A stretch of 11,506 nucleotides of DNA from Candidatus Gastranaerophilales bacterium (GTDB lineage Bacteria > Cyanobacteriota > Vampirovibrionia > Gastranaerophilales > Gastranaerophilaceae). The DNA is taken from NCBI GenBank assembly GCA_905235825.1, contig CAJONH010000202.1:1-11506 (forward strand), in the 5' to 3' direction. Positions 5,829 to 11,506 of the stretch are shown one piece after another. The notes below the pieces were generated by a model that saw only the letters and a list, made by a program, of their open reading frames with translations, did no database searches and was not told the DNA's origin. Positions within the stretch are counted from its first letter, which is position 1, and each line of letters begins with the position of its first letter. The position numbers and the translations under genes were made by a program.

Positions 5829-6155
5829 TTAAACGGTTTTTTTGTAGACACCCATTTCTTCAAGTGCCTTTAAAAAGCTCTGTGCTGTTGCTTTTTGTAC
5901 ATCAGGAGGAACAACCCTTAAAAGTTCTACAGTTCTTGATATAACAGGGTCTTTATCATACCAGCGGTTGCAAACCTTTGGTCTTACCATTTCATAAAAT
6001 TTATCAATTGCCTCTTTTGAAACTTTTTTTTCTATTTCCTGTAAAAAAATTTCAGCTTGTGCTTTTAATTCAGTCTGATAATTTTGAAGCAGATTAATTA
6101 CTTCAAGTAAAACAGGATCATGATCATACCATCTTTTATAATTTTGCTGACTCAC
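5829..6155 (-). CDS. Hypothetical protein of two RWYDxDPV repeats
   Basis: A 108-residue protein with no signal peptide or membrane segment and no family that I recognise. It is an internal duplication: RWYDHDPV at residues 8-15 and RWYDKDPV at 64-71, each followed by a leucine-rich helix (VINLLQNY, VELLRVV) and a second helix with FLQEIE or FLKALE. Each unit is about 37-40 residues, offset by 56. The start is GTG at 6155, supported by AAAGGAAG (6168-6161) 5 nt upstream; both lie inside the end of murA, giving a 20-nt overlap in another frame. It is therefore coupled to murA translation. Conserved Trp, Tyr and Asp-Pro suggest a binding or oligomerisation module. A link to cell-wall synthesis or division is suggested only by position. 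Confidence 0.8.
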   Translation of the reverse strand: MSQQNYKRWYDHDPVLLEVINLLQNYQTELKAQAEIFLQEIEKKVSKEAIDKFYEMVRPKVCNRWYDKDPVISRTVELLRVVPPDVQKATAQSFLKALEEMGVYKKTV

Positions 6156-7464
6156 TTAAACTTCCTTTATTTTGATTAATAATATCGGTTTCACTTTCAC
6201 TAAATCTTATTATTTCAGCCCCAATACTTCTGAATTTATTTTCAAGAAGCTCATAGCCTCTATCAATATGATAAATATTATCAATAATACTTTCACCGTC
6301 AGCCATAAGTGCTGCTATTACGAGAGAGGCTCCTGCTCTCAAGTCAGATGCTTTTAAATTGGCACCTGTCAGACTCTTAACACCTTTTACAAGTGCGTGG
6401 TTTCTTTCCTGATGAATATCAGCTCCCATTTTTCTAAGTTCGGGAACCTGCATAAATCTGTTTTCGTAAAGGCTTTCCGTTATTATACTTACACCGTCTG
6501 CCGTTGTTGCAAGTGCCATTGCCAGTGATTGTAAATCGGTAGGAAATCCGGGATAAGGCTGTGTTATTATATTAACGGCATCAAGTTTTCTTTTACAGCT
6601 TACTTCAATGGATGTAGGGTCAACCAATTTAATATCAGCACCCATTTTTGTTAATTTTGAAGTATAGAAAGTAAGGTGATTAGGGAAAATGTTTCTGATA
6701 ATACCTTTGCCTTTTGTTGCGACAAATGCCGCCATATATGTTCCCGCTTCAATTCTATCAGGTATCGTCGTATATTCAATCGGTTTTAAATTTTCCTGTT
6801 TAACACCGTTTATAACTATCTCAGAGGTTCCTGCCCCTGTTATATCCGCCCCCATTGCATTAAGGAAATTGGATAAATCGACTATTTCGGGTTCTTGTGC
6901 CGCATTTTGAATACGTGTAGCACCTTCCGCCAAAACTGCCGCAAGCATAATATTTTCAGTTGCACCTACAGAGGGAATATCAAGATAAATATCGTTGCCT
7001 GTTAATTTTTTTGCTTTGGCATGGACATAACCGTTTTCGATTTTTACATCCGTTCCAAGAGCTTCTAAGCCTCTTATATGGAAGTCGACTTTTCTTTCTC
7101 CGATGGCACAACCGCCGGGTAGTGCTACAACAGCTTCTTTGCATCTTCCCACCAATGCACCGAGTACTATAAATGAAGCTCTCATTCTGCTTACAAGCTC
7201 ATAACCCGCTCTGACATCGGTTATTTCGGAAGCATCTATTGTTATTGATTTTTCAATCCTGTCGTATTTTGTTTTTGCCCCAAGCTGTTCAAGCACATTG
7301 AGCATAATAACAACATCGGTAAGTTCGGGAACATTATGAATTTTGCTTGCACCTTTAGGTAAAAGAGCAGCTGCCATAAGTTTTAATACGGCATTTTTGG
7401 CTCCGCTTATGTTAACTTCACCCTTTAATGATTTTCCGCCTGTTATCCTAATTTTTTCAGTCAA
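6136..7464 (-). CDS. murA: UDP-N-acetylglucosamine 1-carboxyvinyltransferase
   Basis: MurA transfers enolpyruvate from PEP to UDP-GlcNAc, the first committed step of peptidoglycan synthesis, in the cytoplasm. At 442 residues it is slightly longer than the usual 420 or so, with a polar C-terminal tail after about residue 420. Visible active-site features are GAKNA (Lys23, Asn24), the catalytic loop LPGGCAIGERKVDFH with Cys119, GFPTDLQ with Asp310, SDLRAG with Arg376, and IDRGYE with Arg402. The loop cysteine is the form that fosfomycin alkylates, so intrinsic resistance by a Cys-to-Asp change is not seen. The start is TTG at 7464, chosen because a strong GGAGG lies 4 nt upstream, the reading MTEKIRITGG fits the family N-terminus, and no nearby in-frame ATG exists. 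The small repeat protein overlaps its 3' end. Confidence 0.97.
   Translation of the reverse strand: MTEKIRITGGKSLKGEVNISGAKNAVLKLMAAALLPKGASKIHNVPELTDVVIMLNVLEQLGAKTKYDRIEKSITIDASEITDVRAGYELVSRMRASFIVLGALVGRCKEAVVALPGGCAIGERKVDFHIRGLEALGTDVKIENGYVHAKAKKLTGNDIYLDIPSVGATENIMLAAVLAEGATRIQNAAQEPEIVDLSNFLNAMGADITGAGTSEIVINGVKQENLKPIEYTTIPDRIEAGTYMAAFVATKGKGIIRNIFPNHLTFYTSKLTKMGADIKLVDPTSIEVSCKRKLDAVNIITQPYPGFPTDLQSLAMALATTADGVSIITESLYENRFMQVPELRKMGADIHQERNHALVKGVKSLTGANLKASDLRAGASLVIAALMADGESIIDNIYHIDRGYELLENKFRSIGAEIIRFSESETDIINQNKGSLSESAKL
6161..6168 (-). promoter_or_regulatory. Ribosome binding site deciding the GTG start inside murA
   Basis: AAAGGAAG on the minus strand lies 5 nt before GTG at 6155. 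Both are within the murA coding end, which supports the GTG start and the 20-nt gene overlap. Confidence 0.7.
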
Positions 7465-7468
7465 TGTT

Positions 7469-7473
7469 CCTCC
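7469..7473 (-). promoter_or_regulatory. Ribosome binding site deciding the TTG start of murA
   Basis: GGAGG on the minus strand, inside GGGAGGAACA, is the strongest Shine-Dalgarno noted in the window. It lies 4 nt before TTG at 7464 and compensates for the rare start codon. Confidence 0.75.
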
Positions 7474-7587
7474 CGTTTCGGATTAAAATAACAACCCATA
7501 TTTAATATCATAATATAACTTATGCATTTCTGCGTAAATAGATTAATTATTGTAAACACAACATATTATATCATTCAAATATACTAT

Positions 7588-7615
7588 ATTCTATAAAAGC
7601 ATTTACGTATAGAAT
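7588..7615. promoter_or_regulatory. 8-bp inverted repeat upstream of the cytidine deaminase gene
   Basis: ATTCTATA (7588-7595) and TATAGAAT (7608-7615) are perfect inverted arms around a 12-nt spacer. They lie 24-52 nt upstream of the ATG at 7640, in the divergent spacer with murA. The symmetry and position fit a protein-binding operator, but AT-rich inverted repeats also arise by chance. I found no convincing promoter pair for either gene here. Confidence 0.35.
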
Positions 7616-7639
7616 GTTGCATGTAAAAGAAGGTTTTAG

Positions 7640-8035
7640 ATGAAAAACAATGAAGAAATTTTACAATTTGCAATAAATGCATCACAAAGAGCATATTGCG
7701 TGTATTCGGAGTTTCCCGTTGGAGCTTGTGCTTTATATGAAAGCGGAAATGAGTATATCGGGTGTAATGTTGAAAATTCAAGCTATGGACTTTCATTATG
7801 TGCGGAAAGAAATGCTATGTCATCGGCTGTAGCGGCAGGAGAAAAATCAAAACTTATTAAAATTGCAATATATTCACCAAAGAATGCACTATGTTTCCCA
7901 TGCGGAGCATGCCGGCAATGGATACGGGAATTTTCCGGAGGGTATAATACAGAGATTGTACTTCAAGATAAAAACGGTGAAATAAAAACTTATTATATTG
8001 ATGAAATATTGCCTTATCCGTTTGAGATATTGTAA
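7640..8035 (+). CDS. cdd: Cytidine deaminase
   Basis: This 131-residue protein is a tetrameric-type (short) cytidine deaminase of pyrimidine salvage, which converts cytidine and deoxycytidine to uridine and deoxyuridine in the cytoplasm. The zinc site is complete: CAER gives ligand Cys54 and proton-shuttle Glu56, and FPCGACRQ gives ligands Cys88 and Cys91. CNVENSSYG (42-50) is the nucleoside-binding strand, and the C-terminal LPYPF is typical. Using three cysteines rather than His-Cys-Cys marks the short bacterial form. ATG at 7640 is preceded by GAAGG with 6 nt spacing. The sigma factor gene follows 33 nt later on the same strand, so this gene may lead the rightward operon even though salvage has no obvious link to the envelope genes downstream. 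Confidence 0.95.
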   Translation: MKNNEEILQFAINASQRAYCVYSEFPVGACALYESGNEYIGCNVENSSYGLSLCAERNAMSSAVAAGEKSKLIKIAIYSPKNALCFPCGACRQWIREFSGGYNTEIVLQDKNGEIKTYYIDEILPYPFEIL

Positions 8036-8068
8036 TATTATATAAGAGAAAGATGAGAGGACTTTTTT

Positions 8069-8854
8069 GTGGCAGAATACAACGTTAATTATGATGAAAT
8101 AGCCGAATATCTTAAATTATATAAAGCAGCAGACGACGAAAAAGAAAAAAAACATTTGCAAAATATTATTGCACTTGCGGCAATGCCTTTGGTTAAGAAA
8201 ATAGGGCGGGGACTTGCAAGAAGAAACACTGACCCTGTTGAAGACATTATTCAGGTCGGCAGTGTCGGGCTTGTTAAAGCTATTCAATTATACAATCCGA
8301 AAGTAAGCGAAAATTTTAAAACTTATGCGACTTATCTTATTACGGGAGAAATAAGGCATTATTTGCGTGATAAAGTTGCTATGATTAAAGCTCCACGAGA
8401 AATATATGAACTTGCATACCGTGTGAATAAAGTTATGCAAAAACTTAAAGATGAACAGGGAAATGAACCATCTGAAGCCATTATAGCCGAAGAACTCGGA
8501 ACCTCTGTCGGAAAAGTTAAAGAAGTTATTGATGTTGAAAGAAGAAAACAGACAATTTCTCTTGACCAAATTATTTCTACGGGAAATGATGAATCTTTAT
8601 CCTTGTTTGATAAAATTGCGGATGATAATCATTATAATTTGGAATCTTTCCATGAAGATAAAATTTTATTAAATGATGCAATAAAAAAATTGGATGTTAA
8701 ATTGCAGGAAGTTATAGTACTTAACTATTTTGAAGATATGAGCCAGACTCAAATAGCATTAAAGCTGGGAATATCTCAAATGCAGGTTTCAAGAAGACTA
8801 AAAAAAGCGTTGCAAAATCTTTTGCAGATTTTATCGGAAAAAGAAAAGGTATAG
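8069..8854 (+). CDS. RNA polymerase sigma factor, SigB/SigF/FliA (group 3) type
   Basis: A 261-residue sigma-70 family protein. Region 2 is clear: DIIQVGSVGLVKAIQLYNP (59-77) is the core-binding segment, and TYATYLITGEIRHYLRD (85-101) carries -10 recognition and melting residues. Region 3 spans about 108-165, with APREIYELAYRVNK and a helix-turn-helix (EELGTSVGKVKEVI). Region 4 (about 200-255) contains MSQTQIALKLGISQMQVSRRLKKAL, whose GISQMQVSR signature is typical of the SigB/SigF/SigG subgroup. Region 1 is absent, as in group 3 factors. The start is GTG at 8069 with GAGAGG 8 nt upstream. No anti-sigma or anti-anti-sigma gene is nearby. The prepilin peptidase gene starts 3 nt after the stop, suggesting a role in pilus or surface gene control, as cyanobacterial SigF has for type IV pili. 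Confidence 0.93.
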   Translation: MAEYNVNYDEIAEYLKLYKAADDEKEKKHLQNIIALAAMPLVKKIGRGLARRNTDPVEDIIQVGSVGLVKAIQLYNPKVSENFKTYATYLITGEIRHYLRDKVAMIKAPREIYELAYRVNKVMQKLKDEQGNEPSEAIIAEELGTSVGKVKEVIDVERRKQTISLDQIISTGNDESLSLFDKIADDNHYNLESFHEDKILLNDAIKKLDVKLQEVIVLNYFEDMSQTQIALKLGISQMQVSRRLKKALQNLLQILSEKEKV

Positions 8855-8857
8855 TTT

Positions 8858-9946
8858 ATGGAAGCTCTTTTAATATGTTTATTTGTACTTGTAATAGGTG
8901 CTTGTATAGGAAGTTTTTTGAATGTGGTTGCACTTCGTGCTTTAACTAATGAATCTATAGTTTTGCCGCCTTCAAAATGTCCTAAATGTTCTGCTCCCAT
9001 AAAGTGGTATGATAATATTCCCGTTTTTTCTTACTTTTTTACATTTAAAGGCAAATGCAGAAATTGCGGAGAAAGTGTAAGCAAACAATATCCTATAGTT
9101 GAAGCATTGACAGCCGTTATTTTTCTTTCTGTTTATATAGCTTTCGGTTCAACATTGAAAACTATTTTGCTGTTAATATTATTCTGCATTGCAATAGTTA
9201 TAGTTATTACGGATATCAAAAGAGAATATATTGTTGAAAGTCATGCTTGGATTTTGATTACTGCTTCAATACTTGTATCACTTTATATTAACGGAATTAA
9301 TAATTATACAATTCCTGCAATAGGCTTAATTGCAGGTGTTGCTGTAATGGAAATCATAGCAAAACTTTCTTATTATCTGATAAAAAAGAAGGAGGAAACT
9401 CCGCAGGAAAATGAAAATACCGCTAAAAACGAGGAAATAAAAGAAGAAGAACAAAAATCAGATGTTAATACAAATGATGAAGATTTTGACATAAATGAAT
9501 ATATAAAAAAGAATAAAAGAGCTTTCGGAGAGGGGGATACATATCTTGCAGCAGCATCAGGAGCCTTATTGGGCTGGCAATATATGCTGCTTGCGATGTT
9601 TTTATCCATTATACTTCAAGCGGTATGTGTTCTTCCTCAATTTATTATAGGCTTATGCAGACAAAAACATTACAGGCTGGTTTTCTCTTTATCGGCATTT
9701 ATTGTTATAGCTGCTCTTTATTGGATAATATCAAATGTTGCGGAGCTTAATTTTTATGCTGCAATTGCATTTGTTGTTGTTCTTATGTATTTCGCAATTG
9801 ATTCGATAAACAGACTAAAACAAACCGTAAATCAACAGGGATTTTCCGCAATTCCGTTCGGGCCTGCTTTATTAATTGCAACATTTATAATATTCTTCTG
9901 GGGTAATAATATTATGGGCTTCTTATTTGAACATATTTTTATCTAA
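8858..9946 (+). CDS. pilD: Type IV prepilin peptidase/N-methyltransferase (A24 family) with two insertions
   Basis: This inner-membrane aspartic protease cleaves the leader of type IV pilins or pseudopilins and methylates the new N-terminus. The N-terminal part has GSFLNVV (18-24) and the cytoplasmic zinc site CPKC (41-44) and CRNC (67-70) of the methyltransferase domain, then EALTA. Catalytic aspartates are Asp119 (VITDIKREYI) and Asp227 in GEGD. IPFGP (332-336) near the end is also typical. At 362 residues it is some 80-110 longer than usual. An acidic, low-complexity insertion (about 178-215) precedes GEGD, and about 55 extra residues with additional hydrophobic segments lie between GEGD and IPFGP. 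The core motifs are intact, so activity is likely. ATG at 8858 uses AAAAGG within the end of the sigma gene. No pilin or assembly gene is in the window. Confidence 0.93.
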   Translation: MEALLICLFVLVIGACIGSFLNVVALRALTNESIVLPPSKCPKCSAPIKWYDNIPVFSYFFTFKGKCRNCGESVSKQYPIVEALTAVIFLSVYIAFGSTLKTILLLILFCIAIVIVITDIKREYIVESHAWILITASILVSLYINGINNYTIPAIGLIAGVAVMEIIAKLSYYLIKKKEETPQENENTAKNEEIKEEEQKSDVNTNDEDFDINEYIKKNKRAFGEGDTYLAAASGALLGWQYMLLAMFLSIILQAVCVLPQFIIGLCRQKHYRLVFSLSAFIVIAALYWIISNVAELNFYAAIAFVVVLMYFAIDSINRLKQTVNQQGFSAIPFGPALLIATFIIFFWGNNIMGFLFEHIFI

Positions 9947-9966
9947 ATTTGTATAAAAATCCCTAT

Positions 9967-9995
9967 TTTAAATTTTTCAATTTTTATAGTAAAAT
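9967..9995 (+). promoter_or_regulatory. Possible weak promoter before the MCE gene
   Basis: TAAAAT (9990-9995) as -10 and TTTAAA (9967-9972) as -35, 17 nt apart, would start transcription shortly before the ribosome binding site AAGGA upstream of ATG 10017. In this 70-nt AT-rich spacer such matches are easy to obtain by chance, and read-through from the prepilin peptidase gene is equally likely. Confidence 0.25.
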
Positions 9996-10016
9996 AAGAT
10001 TGGAAAAAGGATTAAT

Positions 10017-11369
10017 ATGAAATCATCTTTAAAAGTAGGAATATTAGCACTTTCAGCAATTATAATATTGCTTTTTACCGTTATGTGGGTAAAAGGTAAA
10101 GCTATATCTAATGCCGAACGTATTACAGTAAGTTTTAAAGACGTTAACGGTATGAGAGAAGGCTCCGGTGTTCAAATGATGGGAGTCAGAATAGGACAGG
10201 TGGAAGAAATTATTCCCAGATTAAATTCGTCTGACAGCTATGTTGATGTTAAATTCGTTATAACAGAACCGAATATAGTTATTCCGAATGCTTCCGAAAT
10301 TTCAATTCAGCAATCGGGAATAATCGGAGAACAATTTCTTGAAATTACTCCGCCGAAAGAAAAAGTAATATATTTAGCAGAGAATAATAAATCTTTGGTG
10401 CTTCATTCCGATGATAAAGTAGAAATGAAACTCGACGGAAAATATTACGATATAGGTACGGTAAAAAAAATTGAAATTGTTGAAACAAATGTTCTTCCTA
10501 TTGTTGTAAGAGAAAATATTAAAACAAAAAATGCCTATAAAGTTAAATATATAGTAGAACTTCCGGGGCTTGTAACTCCCGAAATGCTGGACGGTAATAT
10601 TGTAAAAGTTGATAATAATAAAAAATTAAGACTTACCCCGAAAGATAATATTGCAATTCCTTATCCTAAAACCGCATCACCATATACGGTTATTGAACCG
10701 ATGAGAATAGCTGATTTCCTTGCATTACAATACAGAAGTGCAAATTCTTTGATAGAAACAAACGAAAGAATTTCAATGCTTCTATCTGATGATGTAATAA
10801 GAGATTTACAAAAAACCGCCGTTAACGTTCAGGATTTATCCGTTAAAGCCGGTGTTATGATGGCAAAAGCTCAAGAACTTATTGAATTATCCAAAGCCGA
10901 GCTTGAAAGTTTAACGGATAAAGCAAACAAGTTATCGGATAATTTGATTGCTGTTACCGATAATATTAATAAAATTACGGGAGATAAAGAATTTTCCGAA
11001 AATGTGGCAAAAGCAACAAAGTCTTTTTCAAGGTTATCGGATAATATTTCAGGATTATTAGAAGATCCGAAAACAAAATCCGTATTAAAAAATTTGGATG
11101 TTACATCTAAAAATATAGCAGAACTTTCAACTTTTGTTAATGATATGTCTAAAGACACTCAATTAAAACAATATTTGAAAGAATCGGTTTCTAAAATGAA
11201 TAATGCACTTGATAAATTGTGTATAACCCTTGATACTGTTAACTATGCAACAGAGGATAAAGACAAAATCAAACAGACTATTGATGATATAAGTGAATCA
11301 TCAGAAAATTTAAGAAAATTCTCGGAAAAATTAAATAAAAGATTTTTAATTTTCAGATTACTGTTCTAG
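10017..11369 (+). CDS. MlaD-family MCE-domain lipid transport protein
   Basis: MCE proteins form hexameric rings in the periplasm that carry lipids between membranes, usually with an ABC permease and ATPase that are not in this window. The 450-residue protein starts with a membrane anchor (residues about 7-25) and a canonical MCE domain (about 32-115): ITVSFKDVNGMREGSGVQMMG, then IGQVEEI, and the hydrophobic pore-loop region GIIGEQFLEITP (101-112). Residues about 140-215 look like a second, degenerate MCE-like beta unit (IGTVKKI at 146-152, KVKYIVELPG at 175-184, KKLRLTPKD at 202-210). The remainder (about 235-440) is helical with repeated SDN and TDN segments, as in MlaD-like tunnel-forming helices. 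ATG at 10017 follows AAGGA by 5 nt. The likely lpxK starts 7 nt after the stop, joining two outer-membrane lipid functions. Confidence 0.88.
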   Translation: MKSSLKVGILALSAIIILLFTVMWVKGKAISNAERITVSFKDVNGMREGSGVQMMGVRIGQVEEIIPRLNSSDSYVDVKFVITEPNIVIPNASEISIQQSGIIGEQFLEITPPKEKVIYLAENNKSLVLHSDDKVEMKLDGKYYDIGTVKKIEIVETNVLPIVVRENIKTKNAYKVKYIVELPGLVTPEMLDGNIVKVDNNKKLRLTPKDNIAIPYPKTASPYTVIEPMRIADFLALQYRSANSLIETNERISMLLSDDVIRDLQKTAVNVQDLSVKAGVMMAKAQELIELSKAELESLTDKANKLSDNLIAVTDNINKITGDKEFSENVAKATKSFSRLSDNISGLLEDPKTKSVLKNLDVTSKNIAELSTFVNDMSKDTQLKQYLKESVSKMNNALDKLCITLDTVNYATEDKDKIKQTIDDISESSENLRKFSEKLNKRFLIFRLLF

Positions 11370-11376
11370 GTGAAAT

Positions 11377-11506
11377 ATGAGGCTTTTTATATCAAAACTT
11401 CACTATAAAAAAAATTTAACTGTCTATGAAAAGACTATAATGGTTCTGCTGCGTTTTTTAGGAATTTTTTATAATTCTGTTGTCAGACTAAGAAATAAAA
11501 TGTATG
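11377..11506 (+). CDS. lpxK: Probable tetraacyldisaccharide 4'-kinase, N-terminus only (cut by window edge)
   Basis: Forty-three codons are visible from ATG at 11377 to the right edge. AGGTG, overlapping the MlaD-like stop codon, is the ribosome binding site with 4 nt spacing. The hydrophobic, membrane-bound segment and following basic stretch (VLLRFLGIFYNSVVRLRNKM) match the N-terminal pattern of LpxK proteins, which commonly read 'LYGxVVxLRNxLYD'. LpxK phosphorylates lipid A disaccharide at the inner membrane. The kinase P-loop lies beyond the edge, so the assignment rests on the N-terminal pattern and the envelope context. If correct, the organism makes lipid A. The spacing to the MCE gene suggests cotranscription. 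Confidence 0.58.
   Translation, partial: MRLFISKLHYKKNLTVYEKTIMVLLRFLGIFYNSVVRLRNKMY

Noticed and set aside
9373..9609. Leftward 78-codon open frame inside the prepilin peptidase gene
   Set aside because: It is the antisense image of the acidic insertion and catalytic region, with no start signal or family features.
10871..11158. Leftward 95-codon open frame inside the MCE gene
   Set aside because: Serine/leucine-rich antisense image of the helical repeat region, without support for translation.

Overview
This AT-rich window carries 14 protein genes, two of them cut by the window edges, and no RNA genes, CRISPR array or recognisable insertion sequence. Gram-negative cell-envelope genes (an MCE/MlaD-type lipid transport protein, a probable lipid A kinase LpxK and MurA) sit next to a SigB/SigF-type sigma factor and a type IV prepilin peptidase. 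Low GC, a Gram-negative envelope and a group-3-like sigma factor fit a non-photosynthetic relative of cyanobacteria (Vampirovibrionia/Melainabacteria, for example Gastranaerophilales). That placement is inference from gene content and style, not proof.

Layout. 1-282 (minus): start of a TupA-like ATP-grasp surface-polysaccharide gene. 283-427: divergent control region with a strong promoter, a 10-bp tandem duplication and three related operator-like elements. 428-634 (plus): small helix-turn-helix protein. 642-2561 (minus): bioB followed by a membrane-anchored SGNH hydrolase. 2562-2803: divergent spacer with a 12-bp tandem duplication and a long 18-bp-arm inverted repeat. 2804-5797 (plus): tight four-gene unit of a degenerate GGDEF protein, a radical SAM/SPASM protein, a 55-residue zinc-ribbon protein and a YhcC/YtqA-type radical SAM enzyme. 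5829-7464 (minus): murA (TTG start) overlapping a small protein built of two RWYDxDPV repeats (GTG start). 7465-7639: divergent spacer with an 8-bp-arm inverted repeat. 7640-11506 (plus): cytidine deaminase, sigma factor, prepilin peptidase, MlaD-like protein and probable lpxK.

How the genes may work together. The right-hand run joins a sigma factor with the pilin-processing enzyme (gap 3 nt) and then with envelope-lipid genes, which suggests linked control of surface structures. The middle plus-strand unit pairs a GGDEF domain, whose signature reads GDEEF but which keeps its RxxD inhibitory site, with two iron-sulfur radical SAM proteins. That is the least explained gene set here. The left end looks like surface-polysaccharide accessory DNA controlled by a small repressor-like protein.

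No stretch of 300 bases or more lacks a gene.
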